A DNA stretch of 64,000 bases from Syntrophorhabdus sp. (lineage in GTDB: Bacteria; Desulfobacterota; Syntrophorhabdia; Syntrophorhabdales; Syntrophorhabdaceae): NCBI GenBank assembly GCA_012719415.1, contig JAAYAK010000204.1, positions 62,001-126,000 on the forward strand, in the 5' to 3' direction. The translations under genes and the position numbers were made by a program. This document shows, piece after piece, positions 43,604 to 52,228 of the stretch. The stretch's first letter is position 1. The number at the start of each line of letters is the position of its first letter. Below the pieces are notes generated by a model. The model was not told the origin of the DNA and did no database searches. It saw nothing but the letters and a program-made list of their open reading frames with translations.

Positions 43604-45703
43604 ATGTCCGAAAAGGAAAAGGGCCCTGTCGATCGCCGGATCCCGCTTACGTTCTTAAAGGGTGTGGGACCGGTGATCGCGAAGGGGATGGAGAAGAAGG
43701 GGATACGGTGCGTTGACGACCTGCTCTACTTCATCCCCATCCGCTGGCTCGACAGGGGAACGGTACGGAATATCGCGGACCTCGAGGCGGGCGACGACGC
43801 CTGCGTTGTCGCTGCCGTCGATTCCTACCGTTCCATGTTCTTCAGGCATGCAAGGAAAAAGGGGTTCGAGGTGATCGTTACCGATGGGACCGGTTTCCTT
43901 TCCCTGAAATGGTTCCAGTGGTCAAAGGGCTACCTTCAGAAGATCTGCCGAAAAGGGGTGACACTCTTCCTTTCAGGAAAAGTGGGGAACTTTGGAGAAA
44001 CCCTGCAGATGGTCCATCCCGAGACGGCCGTGCTCGGTGATGACGAGACTCCCGGGACGGCACGGAGGATCATCCCCGTCTATTCCCAGGTGGATGGGGT
44101 GAAGCAGGGGTTTGTCCGCAACGTCGTGTCCGAGGCCCTGAACCTCCTTGGCCCCTCACCAGGCGGCGTCTTGTCCGGCGATATGGAGAGGCGTTTCGGC
44201 CTCATGAGCTTTGCGGAGGCGGTAAGGTGCGTCCACGTGGCCAATGGAGATGACTACAACGAGGCCAGGGGAAACGAGGCCGTACGAAGGCTTATCCTCG
44301 AGGAGTACCTTCATTTCCAGATAACCCTGATGTCGAGAAAGAGAAAGGCCTGCAGTGAGCGCGGCATAGCCTTCGCCACCGATGGCCCCCTTTACCGCGA
44401 ATTCCTGGGGAACCTGGGATTCAAGCTTACCGGCGCGCAATCCCGGGCCATGACGGAGATCGTATCCGATATGGGCAGGGGCATCCCGATGAACAGGCTC
44501 CTCCAGGGAGACGTGGGTTCGGGAAAGACCGTCTGCGCGGTGGCATGCGCCTGCGTGGCCATCGATAACGGTTTCCAGGCCGCCTTCATGGCACCCACGG
44601 AGATCCTGGCCGAACAGCATTACCTCAACGTCCATAGATGGTTCGCCGGGCTCGGTGTTCCCGTGGCGCTGCTCAAGGGCGGCATGGGGCGCGAGAGGAG
44701 GGATGTCATCGAAGGGATACGGACGGGCGTGACGCCCATCGTGATCGGCACCCACGCGATGATCCAGGGGGACGTGGAATTCCACAGACTCGGCCTTGTC
44801 GTCATTGACGAGCAGCACCGCTTCGGCGTGGAGCAGCGCAAGAGGCTCAAGGACAAGTCGCGCCGCCCCGATGTCCTGAGCATGACGGCCACACCGATCC
44901 CGAGGACCCTTTCCATGGTCGTCTATGGGGACCTTGACGTCTCCGTCATCGACGAGATGCCCTCGGGCAGGCAAAAGGTGGTGACGAAGGTACTTTCCGA
45001 CGACGACAGGGAACGGGCACAGGGGATGATGAGGGAGGAGCTTGCCGCCGGGCGCGGCGTCTTCGTCGTTTACCCCCTCGTGGAGGAGTGCGAAAACAAT
45101 CCCGTGCGGGACGCAAAGACCATGGCCGCGGAGCTGCAGCGCTCCGTTTTCCCGGAATACAGGGTGGCGCTCCTCCACGGACGAATGAGCGCGAGGGACA
45201 AGGAGGATGTCATGACCCGGTTCCGCAATGGAGACATAGACGTCCTCGTGTGCACGACGGTGATAGAGGTGGGCATCGATGTGCCCCGGGCCACGATGAT
45301 CGTCGTGGAGAACGCGGAGCGCTTCGGCCTCTCCCAGCTCCACCAGCTCCGGGGCAGGGTGGGCAGGGGATCGGAACCCTCCCGGTGCGTCCTCGTGGCG
45401 TCGACGAAGAGGACCCATCTGGCAACGAGGCGGCTCAGGATCATGGAGAAGACGAGCGATGGCTTCGCCATTGCCGAGGAAGACCTCAGGATACGCGGTG
45501 TCGGCGATATGCTGGGGGTCAGGCAGTCAGGCATGCCGGCCTTCAGGATCGGGGACATCGTGAGAGATATCGACATCATGATCGAGGCCCGGAAGAGGGC
45601 CGAGGAGTTGACGGCCGGCATTTCTGAAGGTGAGATGGCGAGGCTCATGAGGCACATAGGCGACAGGTTCGACGATGGGAGAGACCTCTCGGACATCGCC
45701 TGA
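43604..45703 (+). CDS. recG: ATP-dependent DNA helicase RecG
   Basis: RecG remodels stalled forks and branched DNA. The 699-residue protein contains an N-terminal wedge/OB region (FLKGVGPVIAKGMEKKGI near residue 19 and a WFQWSKGYL segment), helicase motif I LLQGDVGSGKTVCAVA near residue 302, DEQH in VIDEQHRFGVEQRKRL near residue 400, and motif VI QLRGRVGRGSEPSRC near residue 584. Start ATG 43604 follows AAGGTG; a longer frame from 43568 lies in the repeat region and is unlikely. Confidence 0.95.
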   Translation: MSEKEKGPVDRRIPLTFLKGVGPVIAKGMEKKGIRCVDDLLYFIPIRWLDRGTVRNIADLEAGDDACVVAAVDSYRSMFFRHARKKGFEVIVTDGTGFLSLKWFQWSKGYLQKICRKGVTLFLSGKVGNFGETLQMVHPETAVLGDDETPGTARRIIPVYSQVDGVKQGFVRNVVSEALNLLGPSPGGVLSGDMERRFGLMSFAEAVRCVHVANGDDYNEARGNEAVRRLILEEYLHFQITLMSRKRKACSERGIAFATDGPLYREFLGNLGFKLTGAQSRAMTEIVSDMGRGIPMNRLLQGDVGSGKTVCAVACACVAIDNGFQAAFMAPTEILAEQHYLNVHRWFAGLGVPVALLKGGMGRERRDVIEGIRTGVTPIVIGTHAMIQGDVEFHRLGLVVIDEQHRFGVEQRKRLKDKSRRPDVLSMTATPIPRTLSMVVYGDLDVSVIDEMPSGRQKVVTKVLSDDDRERAQGMMREELAAGRGVFVVYPLVEECENNPVRDAKTMAAELQRSVFPEYRVALLHGRMSARDKEDVMTRFRNGDIDVLVCTTVIEVGIDVPRATMIVVENAERFGLSQLHQLRGRVGRGSEPSRCVLVASTKRTHLATRRLRIMEKTSDGFAIAEEDLRIRGVGDMLGVRQSGMPAFRIGDIVRDIDIMIEARKRAEELTAGISEGEMARLMRHIGDRFDDGRDLSDIA

Positions 45704-45730
45704 CGAAACCGCTCGGGAAAAGGGGGAACT

Positions 45731-47164
45731 ATGAGAAAAGCCAGGATAGTTTGCACGCTCGGGCCGCCGACACAGACGGCACGGGCTATTCAGTCTCTCG
45801 TGGAGAAAGGTATGGATGTTGCGCGCCTCAACTTTTCCCATGGCGATCACGTCTCCCACGGGTCTCTCATCAGGAAGATACGGGCAGTGGAGAAGAAACT
45901 CCGCAAGCCCGTCGCCATCCTTCAGGACCTGCAGGGCATCAAGATCAGGGTAGGGTCCCTTGAGGGGGGCAAAGCGGCCCTCGTGAAGGGTCAATCCGTC
46001 GAGATACGCGCGGGCTCCGAGAGAGGAGACGGGCGGCGCGTCTACATCGACTATCCCTGGCTCATACATGACGCCCGACCCGGGGACAGGATCCTTCTCG
46101 ATGACGGCCTGATACAGCTCGAGGTGGCGAGTACCTCGGGAGATTCCATCACCGCAACGGTTGTGGAAGGGGGGGTGCTGAAGGAGCACAAGGGTGTGAA
46201 CCTGCCCGGGATGAAGGTGAGCGCCGCCTTCTTCACCGAAAAGGACAGGGCTGACCTCGAGTTCGGTATATCCATGGGCGTGGACTACGTCGCCCTCTCT
46301 TTCGTCAGGAGTGCCGATGACGTGAGGGAGGTCAAGACCTGGATGGCCGCACGCGGGGTATCGGTACCCCTCATAGCCAAGATAGAGAAGGAAGAGGCGA
46401 TAAGGGACATCGACGGGGTACTCTCCGAGGCGGACGGTGTCATGGTCGCCAGGGGAGACCTCGGCGTCGAGATGCCCCTCGAAGAGGTCCCTATTTACCA
46501 GAAGATGCTCATACGCAAGGCCAACGAGGCGAGGAAGATCGTCATAACCGCCACTCAGATGCTCGAATCCATGACGCGCCATTCCCGTCCGACCCGGGCG
46601 GAGACGACGGATGTGGCCAATGCCGTGCTCGACGGCACGGACGGGCTCATGCTGTCCGCCGAGACGTCGGCCGGGCAATACCCATTCGATTCCGCGGAGG
46701 TAATGGACCGGATCATATCCTTCACGGAAGAGCATATCAGGGAGACGGGGGAACGGTTCTACGTTCCATACCCGGAAGGTTCTTTGTTCGATTTTCCCGG
46801 TGCTGTCGCGGAGGCAGCTTCGCGCGCGGCACACGACACGGGAGCGCGATGCATCGTAGCCTTCACGATGACCGGTTTCACGGCACTGCTCATCTCGAAG
46901 TTCAAACCTGACATGCCCGTCGTGGCGCTTTCGCCCGACGCTTCCGTGGTGCGGCGGATGAAGCTCTATCGCGGCGTGATCCCCTACCAGGTCAGGAAAT
47001 TGGCAAGCACTGACAGGATGATCGGGGAGGTGGACAGGTTCATGGTGGAGGCGGGTTTCGCGAAAGAAGGGGATGTCATCGTTCTCGTGGCAGGCCACCC
47101 GATAGCCACGAAAAGCAGAACGAACTTTATCAAACTGCACAGGGTGGGGGAAAAGACGGTTTGA
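45731..47164 (+). CDS. pyk: Pyruvate kinase
   Basis: This 477-residue enzyme transfers phosphate from phosphoenolpyruvate to ADP. Visible elements are KARIVCTLGPPTQT at the N-terminus, LNFSHGDH near residue 33, the signature PLIAKIEKEEAI near residue 213, MVARGDLGVEMPLEEVP near residue 237 and ITATQMLESM near residue 273. The full-length C-terminal allosteric domain is present. It lies 28 bases after recG with AAAAGGGGG upstream of ATG. Confidence 0.96.
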   Translation: MRKARIVCTLGPPTQTARAIQSLVEKGMDVARLNFSHGDHVSHGSLIRKIRAVEKKLRKPVAILQDLQGIKIRVGSLEGGKAALVKGQSVEIRAGSERGDGRRVYIDYPWLIHDARPGDRILLDDGLIQLEVASTSGDSITATVVEGGVLKEHKGVNLPGMKVSAAFFTEKDRADLEFGISMGVDYVALSFVRSADDVREVKTWMAARGVSVPLIAKIEKEEAIRDIDGVLSEADGVMVARGDLGVEMPLEEVPIYQKMLIRKANEARKIVITATQMLESMTRHSRPTRAETTDVANAVLDGTDGLMLSAETSAGQYPFDSAEVMDRIISFTEEHIRETGERFYVPYPEGSLFDFPGAVAEAASRAAHDTGARCIVAFTMTGFTALLISKFKPDMPVVALSPDASVVRRMKLYRGVIPYQVRKLASTDRMIGEVDRFMVEAGFAKEGDVIVLVAGHPIATKSRTNFIKLHRVGEKTV

Positions 47165-47165
47165 A

Positions 47166-47201
47166 CCGTTGGAGCCGTTAGAATCGTTGGAACCGTTGGA
47201 G
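47166..47201. repeat. Four tandem copies of a 9-bp unit (CCGTTGGAR)
   Basis: Immediately after the pyk stop, CCGTTGGAG, CCGTTAGAA, TCGTTGGAA and CCGTTGGAG follow head to tail at 47166-47201. The short convergent gap to the next gene also holds CATCACCCATCACCC words (about 47228-47246), which match the words in the hairpin at 54255-54321. It is a simple intergenic repeat without an evident function. Confidence 0.8.
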
Positions 47202-47257
47202 CTTGTGAGGAGGTGGGAGTGTTGGGGTCTTGTTCCATCACCCATCACCCATAACCT

Positions 47258-48640
47258 TTATTCTATATATATCTCCGGTGATGCGACCACTTTTCTGGTC
47301 CGCAGCTTTTCCGCCGCCTCTTCCGGGGTGAAGGCGAAGAGCGGACTGACCTCCACTTTCGCGTCGGGCGGGACCTCGACGCCCGCCTTTTTGAGCCAGG
47401 CGCGGTGGAGCTCGATGAGGGCCTGCCGGGCGGTATCGGGTGAATCGGGACCTTCCTTGTTCTTCACGGGAGCGAATTCTTCCTCACGGGCGACCTCCAT
47501 GCAACACGCCCGTTCGGCCAGCGGTATGGCGTCGAAGACGAAGGTTTCGAACTTCCACACATCGATACTGGCCGGCTCCCAGTCGGAGGAGACGACGTAG
47601 GCTGACTTCCTGGCGCAGTGATAGGGCAGGGCAAAACCATCCGTGTTCAGGTCCCTGATGAAGGAAAGGGAAAAGATGTGGATGGCCGTGTTCCCGGCCC
47701 AGTAGAGTATCTCGCCCTTTTCATCGAGTGCCTGCATGTGGCTCTCATCAAGGTCGCTGTACTCGATGACAGCCTGTCTTCCATTGACGTCGAGGTAGAC
47801 CCCGACCTTCTCGTCGACGCTTCTGCGCCGCACTACCTTCGTCGATACCTGGGCGGCCTCCGATGAATGGTGGCCGAGAAACACAGGGTCGGCGATCCTG
47901 ACGAGGGGATTATCCACCTGGCAGTAGAAGAGATCTTCATAGCCCGCTGCTATGAGTTTGGCCAGAAGACCGCTGTCAGAGAGCGCCTTCAACGAACCGC
48001 CGTGGCCGTTCGGGCTCGTATAGAAATGGACGTTGTCCCGGAGGATGAGCCTGCCGTCGGGAGAGACGGCCGGGAGGACCCCCTGGGAAAAGAAGTGTAC
48101 CGAGTCGGGGGCGAGACCGAAATGACGGTTGGCCTGGAAGAATTGCACCGTGTCCTCGTGGTTGTCTGTGCTTGTCATGATCAGAAAGGGTATGGTCACG
48201 CCAAAACGCACCGAAAGATATCGGACCTGTTCGGCAAAAAGCTGGAAGAGAGTCTTCCTTTTGACCGGCGAGAGCGGAAAAGTTCCCTTGGGGCCGTCAA
48301 AACCGAGGCGCGAACCCTGCCCGCCGGCCACGACGAGAACCGCCACTTTCTGGCGTTGCAGCAATGATTCCCCAATCGACCGCGCCCGGAGGGCGCCGTT
48401 CTGCTCGCGGGAGGTCCGGGGTACGCAGACAACACGGGGGGGTCTGATGCCGGTGGGGACGGGGCTGGCGCACTCGGCTTGATCGAATTGTCTGTGGAGC
48501 TTCATGACAAGGCGGATGTCGAGGCCGCGGCTGGCCTCGAGGAATACACCCCTTTGGTGGGGCGTGAGAGCACGGTAGTGTTCAAGGATGTGATGCTGCC
48601 CGTAGTTCTCAAGGGTCGTCAAGAAGTCCTGTTCTGTCAT
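47258..48640 (-). CDS. UDP-N-acetylhexosamine/UDP-sugar pyrophosphorylase, eukaryote-like UDPGP family
   Basis: The 460-residue protein belongs to the UDPGP family rather than the GlmU/GalU type. Its nucleotide loop is VVAGGQGSRLGFDGPKGTF near residue 102. FLIMTSTDNHEDTVQFF and YTSPNGHGGSLKAL follow, and YCQVDNPLVRIADP near residue 244 supplies the sugar/metal site. It matches UAP1-type UTP:N-acetylhexosamine-1-phosphate uridylyltransferases, so it likely makes UDP-GlcNAc or UDP-GalNAc, precursors used by the glycan locus. The start ATG has GAGG nine bases upstream. Confidence 0.87.
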   Translation of the reverse strand: MTEQDFLTTLENYGQHHILEHYRALTPHQRGVFLEASRGLDIRLVMKLHRQFDQAECASPVPTGIRPPRVVCVPRTSREQNGALRARSIGESLLQRQKVAVLVVAGGQGSRLGFDGPKGTFPLSPVKRKTLFQLFAEQVRYLSVRFGVTIPFLIMTSTDNHEDTVQFFQANRHFGLAPDSVHFFSQGVLPAVSPDGRLILRDNVHFYTSPNGHGGSLKALSDSGLLAKLIAAGYEDLFYCQVDNPLVRIADPVFLGHHSSEAAQVSTKVVRRRSVDEKVGVYLDVNGRQAVIEYSDLDESHMQALDEKGEILYWAGNTAIHIFSLSFIRDLNTDGFALPYHCARKSAYVVSSDWEPASIDVWKFETFVFDAIPLAERACCMEVAREEEFAPVKNKEGPDSPDTARQALIELHRAWLKKAGVEVPPDAKVEVSPLFAFTPEEAAEKLRTRKVVASPEIYIE

Positions 48641-48773
48641 TTTATCAATCCTCGCGTGAGCGGTGCGTTTCGATCATTCGCCGTATTCCAAATATTACAG
48701 GATTTGGCCGTCCGATGACAACGGGATTCGCCTTGAAAGTCGTTTTCTTTTGAACTGAGTGACGGATGTTACA

Positions 48774-48800
48774 TTAAGTTAATTCCGCTTTGCACGATAA
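48774..48800 (+). promoter_or_regulatory. Candidate sigma-28 (FliA) promoter for cheY-cheX
   Basis: TTAAGTTA at 48774-48781, eleven bases, then CACGATAA at 48793-48800 match the FliA consensus TAAAGTTT-N11-GCCGATAA at 12 of 16 positions with exact spacing. The CGATAA core is complete. Transcription would start near 48808, leaving a 44-base leader to cheY. A TATAAT at 48802-48807 with TTAATT 17 bases upstream offers an overlapping sigma-70 alternative. Confidence 0.55.
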
Positions 48801-48851
48801 CTATAATTAGTTTAGAATGGAGCCAAACCCAACAAGCAACGGAGGTTATCA

Positions 48852-49226
48852 ATGAAAGTGCTCGTTGTTGACGATTTCGCGACGATGAGGAAGATCATCA
48901 AGAATGTTCTGAAGCAGATAAATATCGAAAATGTGCTCGAAGCCGAGAACGGCAAGCACGCCCTCACCGTTCTCGGCGGGGAAGAGGTCGACCTCATCAT
49001 CAGCGACTGGATAATGCCGGAGATGACGGGTATCGAGTTCCTGAAGGCATGCAAGGGCGACGACAACATTAAGAAGATCCCCTTTATCATGGTGACCGCG
49101 GAGGCCCAGAAGGACAACATAATGGAGGCGATCAAATCGGGTGTGGACAACTACATCGTGAAGCCCTTCACCCCAGAGAAGCTCAGGGAAGCGATAGACA
49201 AGGCGAAAGCCAAGGTCGGTAAATAA
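48852..49226 (+). CDS. cheY: Chemotaxis response regulator CheY
   Basis: This single-domain receiver has 124 residues. Acidic pocket DD at residues 7-8 (VVDDFATMRKII), phospho-acceptor Asp near residue 55 (LIISDWIMPEMTG), Thr near residue 84 (MVTAEAQ) and Lys near residue 106 (VKPFTPE) are all present. WIMPEMTG and the FATMR segment are CheY-like. Start ATG has ACGGAGG seven bases upstream. It is followed by cheX, whose product dephosphorylates CheY-P. Confidence 0.95.
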   Translation: MKVLVVDDFATMRKIIKNVLKQINIENVLEAENGKHALTVLGGEEVDLIISDWIMPEMTGIEFLKACKGDDNIKKIPFIMVTAEAQKDNIMEAIKSGVDNYIVKPFTPEKLREAIDKAKAKVGK

Positions 49227-49245
49227 TACAGCGCCGGAGGCAGGC

Positions 49246-49719
49246 ATGGATGTAAAGTACATAAACCCTTTCATTATGGCGGCACAGTCGGTATTCAGGA
49301 CGATGCTGGGCATTGAGGTAACGTTGAGCAAACCGGTGATCAAGACGAGTCGTACGACCTCGGGCGAGGTAACGGGCATAATGGGTCTCGTGGGGGACAG
49401 GAAGGGTACGATCACGATAAGCTTCCAGGACAAGGGGGCTCTTTTTATATACAAGACCCTCATAGGAGACGAATCGACGGCCATCAATTCAGATGTGGTC
49501 GATGCCATCGGCGAGATCACGAACATAATATCGGGGCAGGCACGGAAGGAATTCGAAAAGGCCGGCATCAACCTCAAGGCGGCCATCCCGATGGTCATTG
49601 TGGGCAAGGAGATCGAGCTCAATTTCATCACCACCCTGCCCATAGTCCAGTTGCCCTTCAATTTCTCCGTAGGCAACGGCACCCAGGAAGTAATGTTCCT
49701 GGACTTTTCTTTCGAATAA
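49246..49719 (+). CDS. cheX: CheY-phosphate phosphatase CheX
   Basis: The 157-residue protein has the CheC/CheX/FliY catalytic pattern E-X2-N in IGEITNIISGQARKEF at residues about 86-101, inside the helix that docks CheY-P. MDVKYINPFIMAAQSVFRTMLG at the N-terminus and LPFNFSVGN near the C-terminus are typical of CheX. Spacing to cheY is 19 bases, so both share the promoter upstream of cheY. A long hairpin follows at 49741-49799. Confidence 0.92.
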   Translation: MDVKYINPFIMAAQSVFRTMLGIEVTLSKPVIKTSRTTSGEVTGIMGLVGDRKGTITISFQDKGALFIYKTLIGDESTAINSDVVDAIGEITNIISGQARKEFEKAGINLKAAIPMVIVGKEIELNFITTLPIVQLPFNFSVGNGTQEVMFLDFSFE

Positions 49720-49740
49720 AGGGACGGGACAGGCAGCAGG

Positions 49741-49799
49741 AAGAGACAACCCGCAGGGTTCAGGAGATGGTAAGGACCCCTCCTGAACCCTGTTCTCTT
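49741..49799 (+). terminator. Strong hairpin after cheX, probable terminator or processing site
   Basis: CAGGGTTCAGGAG at 49754-49766 pairs perfectly with CTCCTGAACCCTG at 49780-49792 around a 13-base loop. Outer arms AAGAGA (49741-49746) and TCTCTT (49794-49799) can extend the stem past an internal loop. There is no clear T-run, so it is not a classic intrinsic terminator. It separates cheX from the next transcription unit. Confidence 0.5.
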
Positions 49800-49837
49800 G
49801 CCCCGGCACCTGGTGGTTCCAAGCGGTCTTTTCCCCC

Positions 49838-49868
49838 TTGAACTCTTGAACTTTTGAACCCTGGAACC
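49838..49868. repeat. Dispersed GAACTCTT/GAACTTTT repeat
   Basis: Tandem words TTGAACTC, TTGAACTT and TTGAACCC follow each other here. GGTTCC upstream at 49815-49820 pairs with GGAACC at 49863-49868. The unit is the same as at 43551-43574 and 58677-58694. It lies between cheX and the MCP-like gene. Confidence 0.65.
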
Positions 49869-49880
49869 GGTTTTGCCTCC

Positions 49881-49907
49881 TTAAGTTATCCCCCGGAACA
49901 GCGACAA
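49881..49907 (+). promoter_or_regulatory. Second candidate sigma-28 (FliA) promoter
   Basis: TTAAGTTA at 49881-49888, again eleven bases, then AGCGACAA at 49900-49907. The -35 octamer is identical to the one at 48774, and the -10 region keeps CGA-AA of the CGATAA core. The predicted start near 49915 leaves a 66-base leader to the MCP-like gene. The match is weaker than the first (11 of 16), but the repetition in one chemotaxis cluster makes it credible. Confidence 0.45.
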
Positions 49908-49980
49908 TCTACAAGTATGGAAGCGTCAGAGGTTTACCCTCGAAGGAACGAACCGATGAAGCGAGGAAAGGTCGGGATAT

Positions 49981-51798
49981 ATGGATGACATCAGAAGTGG
50001 GATCGAAGGACTGGCGGCCCGGGTGGGCCGGCTGATACCAGGCACGGAGGAACAGTTCCTTTTCATAGGTTCCCGCCTCAATGAAGTGTACGTGGAGGTC
50101 GAGAAGATATCGCGTCAGGCCTCATCACTGGTGAGCATGCTCGACAGCTCCGCCATGAAAGATACCATAGGCCGCTTTCACGAGATACTCGAGAGGATGG
50201 ACAGGCACATCGGGGGCTCCGACACCAGGTTCGCGGCAGGCATGTCCGCTCTTAACGACGTTCTCTCCGCGGTCTCCCACGTCGGCAACCCTCTTGCCAA
50301 TTTTCGCAAGATCGTGAAAACGCTGAAGATACTCTCCATATCCACGAAGATAGAGAGCGCCCAGCTGAAGAAGATGGAGAGCGACTTCGTCAATCTCGCG
50401 GGCGATGTGGACCAGCTTTCGGCACTCATCCGCGACAAGTCGGCGGGGATCGAGAGTCACCGGCGCTCCCTCATGTCCCTGACCGAGGCAACTCTCGCCA
50501 GGATCGTAACGATCAACGAGAAGAGCAGGGGCTACATAAGCGAGGTGCTCGGCAACATACGATCGAGCATCGCGCTGCTCGAGAGCAGGCAGGACCTCTC
50601 GTTCAGTGCCGCCGATTCCGTGCTGAACCGATTCAACGCGACATCGAAGCAGGTCGGAGAGGTCGTCATGTCCATGCAGTTCCACGATATTACCCGTCAA
50701 CAGGTGGAGCATATCAGGGACGTCCTGACCTCTATGGAAGGCAAACTCCGAGCGTCATCACAGGGAGAGGGCCGTGGCGGACCCGACGTCGGGCCTGTCG
50801 CTCCCGAGCTCGTGGCGGAGGCCGCGATCGCCTGCGAGCTGCAGAAGGCCCAGCTTTCCGACGCCCAGACCAAATTTGTCCATGCCGTCGATGCCATAGT
50901 CGAGAACCTCCGGGGTGTCGTGAAGAATGTTTTCAGGATACTGGAAGACATCCAGAAGATCACCGGTGGAACCGACCTCATCGCGAGCACCTTTCTGTCC
51001 AATATCGAATCGGGAACCACGGCCGTCATCAGCAAGCTCGAGGACACGGGACGCGCGGAAGATGAATTCGTCGATGCCATGGGAGAGCTGTCTTCCGCCG
51101 TGTCGACGATCTCCGGCCTCGTGGACGATATAGAAGAGATAGGCGAGGAGATAGAGCTCATCGCCGTCAATGCCCGCGTCAAGTCCGCGCACACCGGGGT
51201 TGAGGGCGCACCGCTCGGGGTCATAGCGGAGGCGATATGGCACCTTTCCATAGATGCCGCGTCACAGAAAACGACCATATCCGAGCTCCTCAGGGAGGTC
51301 GTGACGGCCACAGAGGGACTTCAGGCCGCCGTGCGAGAGGGGACCGGCGACGGCGGCTCTGACAGCGGCAGCATTATCGGCGAACTGTCGGGGCTGCTCA
51401 ACGAGCTCAAGGGCATGAACGACGGGGTCGTCGGTCTGGTGAAGGAGATAGAGGGGGGCAGCAGAAGCCTGTCCGGCCTCATCGAGGAAACGATCGAGAG
51501 CATCTCCGTCCACAAAGACCTCAGACGTGAGGTGTCGGGCCTCTCGGCGCTCTTCGATGAGGTCATCGCCGCGGCAAGACGCGCCGTGTCCCATGAGGAA
51601 CTCGAGAAGGCCCGCGGCCTTTCCCTGGAGTACATCGCCAGCAATTACACGATGCAGAGGGAGAGGATCATACACCAGAGCGTGGCATCGAATGTTATTC
51701 CCTTTACGGGAAGGGATAGGGGAGACGTAACGCCCCCGGCCCCGGAAGAGGGTGGTGCCTGCGACGATGATCTTGGTGACAACGTGGAGCTCTTTTGA
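49981..51798 (+). CDS. Soluble coiled-coil MCP-like chemotaxis protein
   Basis: The 605-residue protein has no membrane helix or signal peptide and is mostly helical. Two segments resemble degenerate MCP hairpin tips: LKILSISTKIESAQL near residue 113, and IELIAVNARVKSAHTG near residue 388 followed by LGVIAEAIWHLS. Between them, MQFHDITRQQVEHI near residue 232 resembles the QF-D-T-Q element seen in CheZ and in some MCPs. The tips deviate from the strict MCP consensus, so direct CheA/CheW binding is uncertain. It may be a cytosolic scaffold or sensor for this cluster. Confidence 0.75.
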   Translation: MDDIRSGIEGLAARVGRLIPGTEEQFLFIGSRLNEVYVEVEKISRQASSLVSMLDSSAMKDTIGRFHEILERMDRHIGGSDTRFAAGMSALNDVLSAVSHVGNPLANFRKIVKTLKILSISTKIESAQLKKMESDFVNLAGDVDQLSALIRDKSAGIESHRRSLMSLTEATLARIVTINEKSRGYISEVLGNIRSSIALLESRQDLSFSAADSVLNRFNATSKQVGEVVMSMQFHDITRQQVEHIRDVLTSMEGKLRASSQGEGRGGPDVGPVAPELVAEAAIACELQKAQLSDAQTKFVHAVDAIVENLRGVVKNVFRILEDIQKITGGTDLIASTFLSNIESGTTAVISKLEDTGRAEDEFVDAMGELSSAVSTISGLVDDIEEIGEEIELIAVNARVKSAHTGVEGAPLGVIAEAIWHLSIDAASQKTTISELLREVVTATEGLQAAVREGTGDGGSDSGSIIGELSGLLNELKGMNDGVVGLVKEIEGGSRSLSGLIEETIESISVHKDLRREVSGLSALFDEVIAAARRAVSHEELEKARGLSLEYIASNYTMQRERIIHQSVASNVIPFTGRDRGDVTPPAPEEGGACDDDLGDNVELF

Positions 51799-51850
51799 TG
51801 ATGAACACCGTGAATCTATACATGCATTTTGATCCACAAGGAGGAGTGCG

Positions 51851-52216
51851 GTGACGAAACGTATCATGACTGTCGATGATTCTGTAAGCGTCCGCCAGAT
51901 GGTCAGTTTCACCCTCAAGAACGCGGGGTATGAGACGGTTGAGGCAAGCGACGGACAGGACGCACTGTCGAAGCTGGGCGGCTCGGGGATCCATATGATC
52001 GTGACCGACCTCAACATGCCGAACCTTGACGGGATAGGACTCATCAAGGAAGTTCGAAACAAGGCCGAGTACAAGTTCATACCGATCATCATGCTGACGA
52101 CGGAATCGCAGGACAGCAAGAAGCAGGAAGGCAAGAGCGCCGGCGCCACTGGTTGGATAGTGAAACCTTTCAAGCCGGACCAGCTCCTGGCGGTCGTGAA
52201 GAAAGTCCTGGGATAG
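51851..52216 (+). CDS. cheY: Chemotaxis response regulator CheY (second copy)
   Basis: A 121-residue receiver domain: DD at residues 9-10 (TVDDSVSVRQM), Asp near residue 54 (MIVTDLNMPNLDG), Thr near residue 84 (MLTTESQDSKKQ) and Lys near residue 106 (VKPFKPDQL). The sequence is of the CheY type found in gliding or flagellar systems, distinct from the copy at 48852. Start GTG 51851 is preceded by AGGAGGAG. cheR begins 10 bases after its stop. Confidence 0.94.
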   Translation: MTKRIMTVDDSVSVRQMVSFTLKNAGYETVEASDGQDALSKLGGSGIHMIVTDLNMPNLDGIGLIKEVRNKAEYKFIPIIMLTTESQDSKKQEGKSAGATGWIVKPFKPDQLLAVVKKVLG

Positions 52217-52228
52217 GAGGTAAGGGTG

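Noticed and set aside
47166-47201. CRISPR-like short repeats
   Set aside because: The 9-bp units are directly adjacent with no spacers, and no cas genes are present.
47169-47600. A 143-codon frame beginning in the 9-bp tandem repeat
   Set aside because: Its first residues are the translated repeat and the rest is antisense to the pyrophosphorylase gene.
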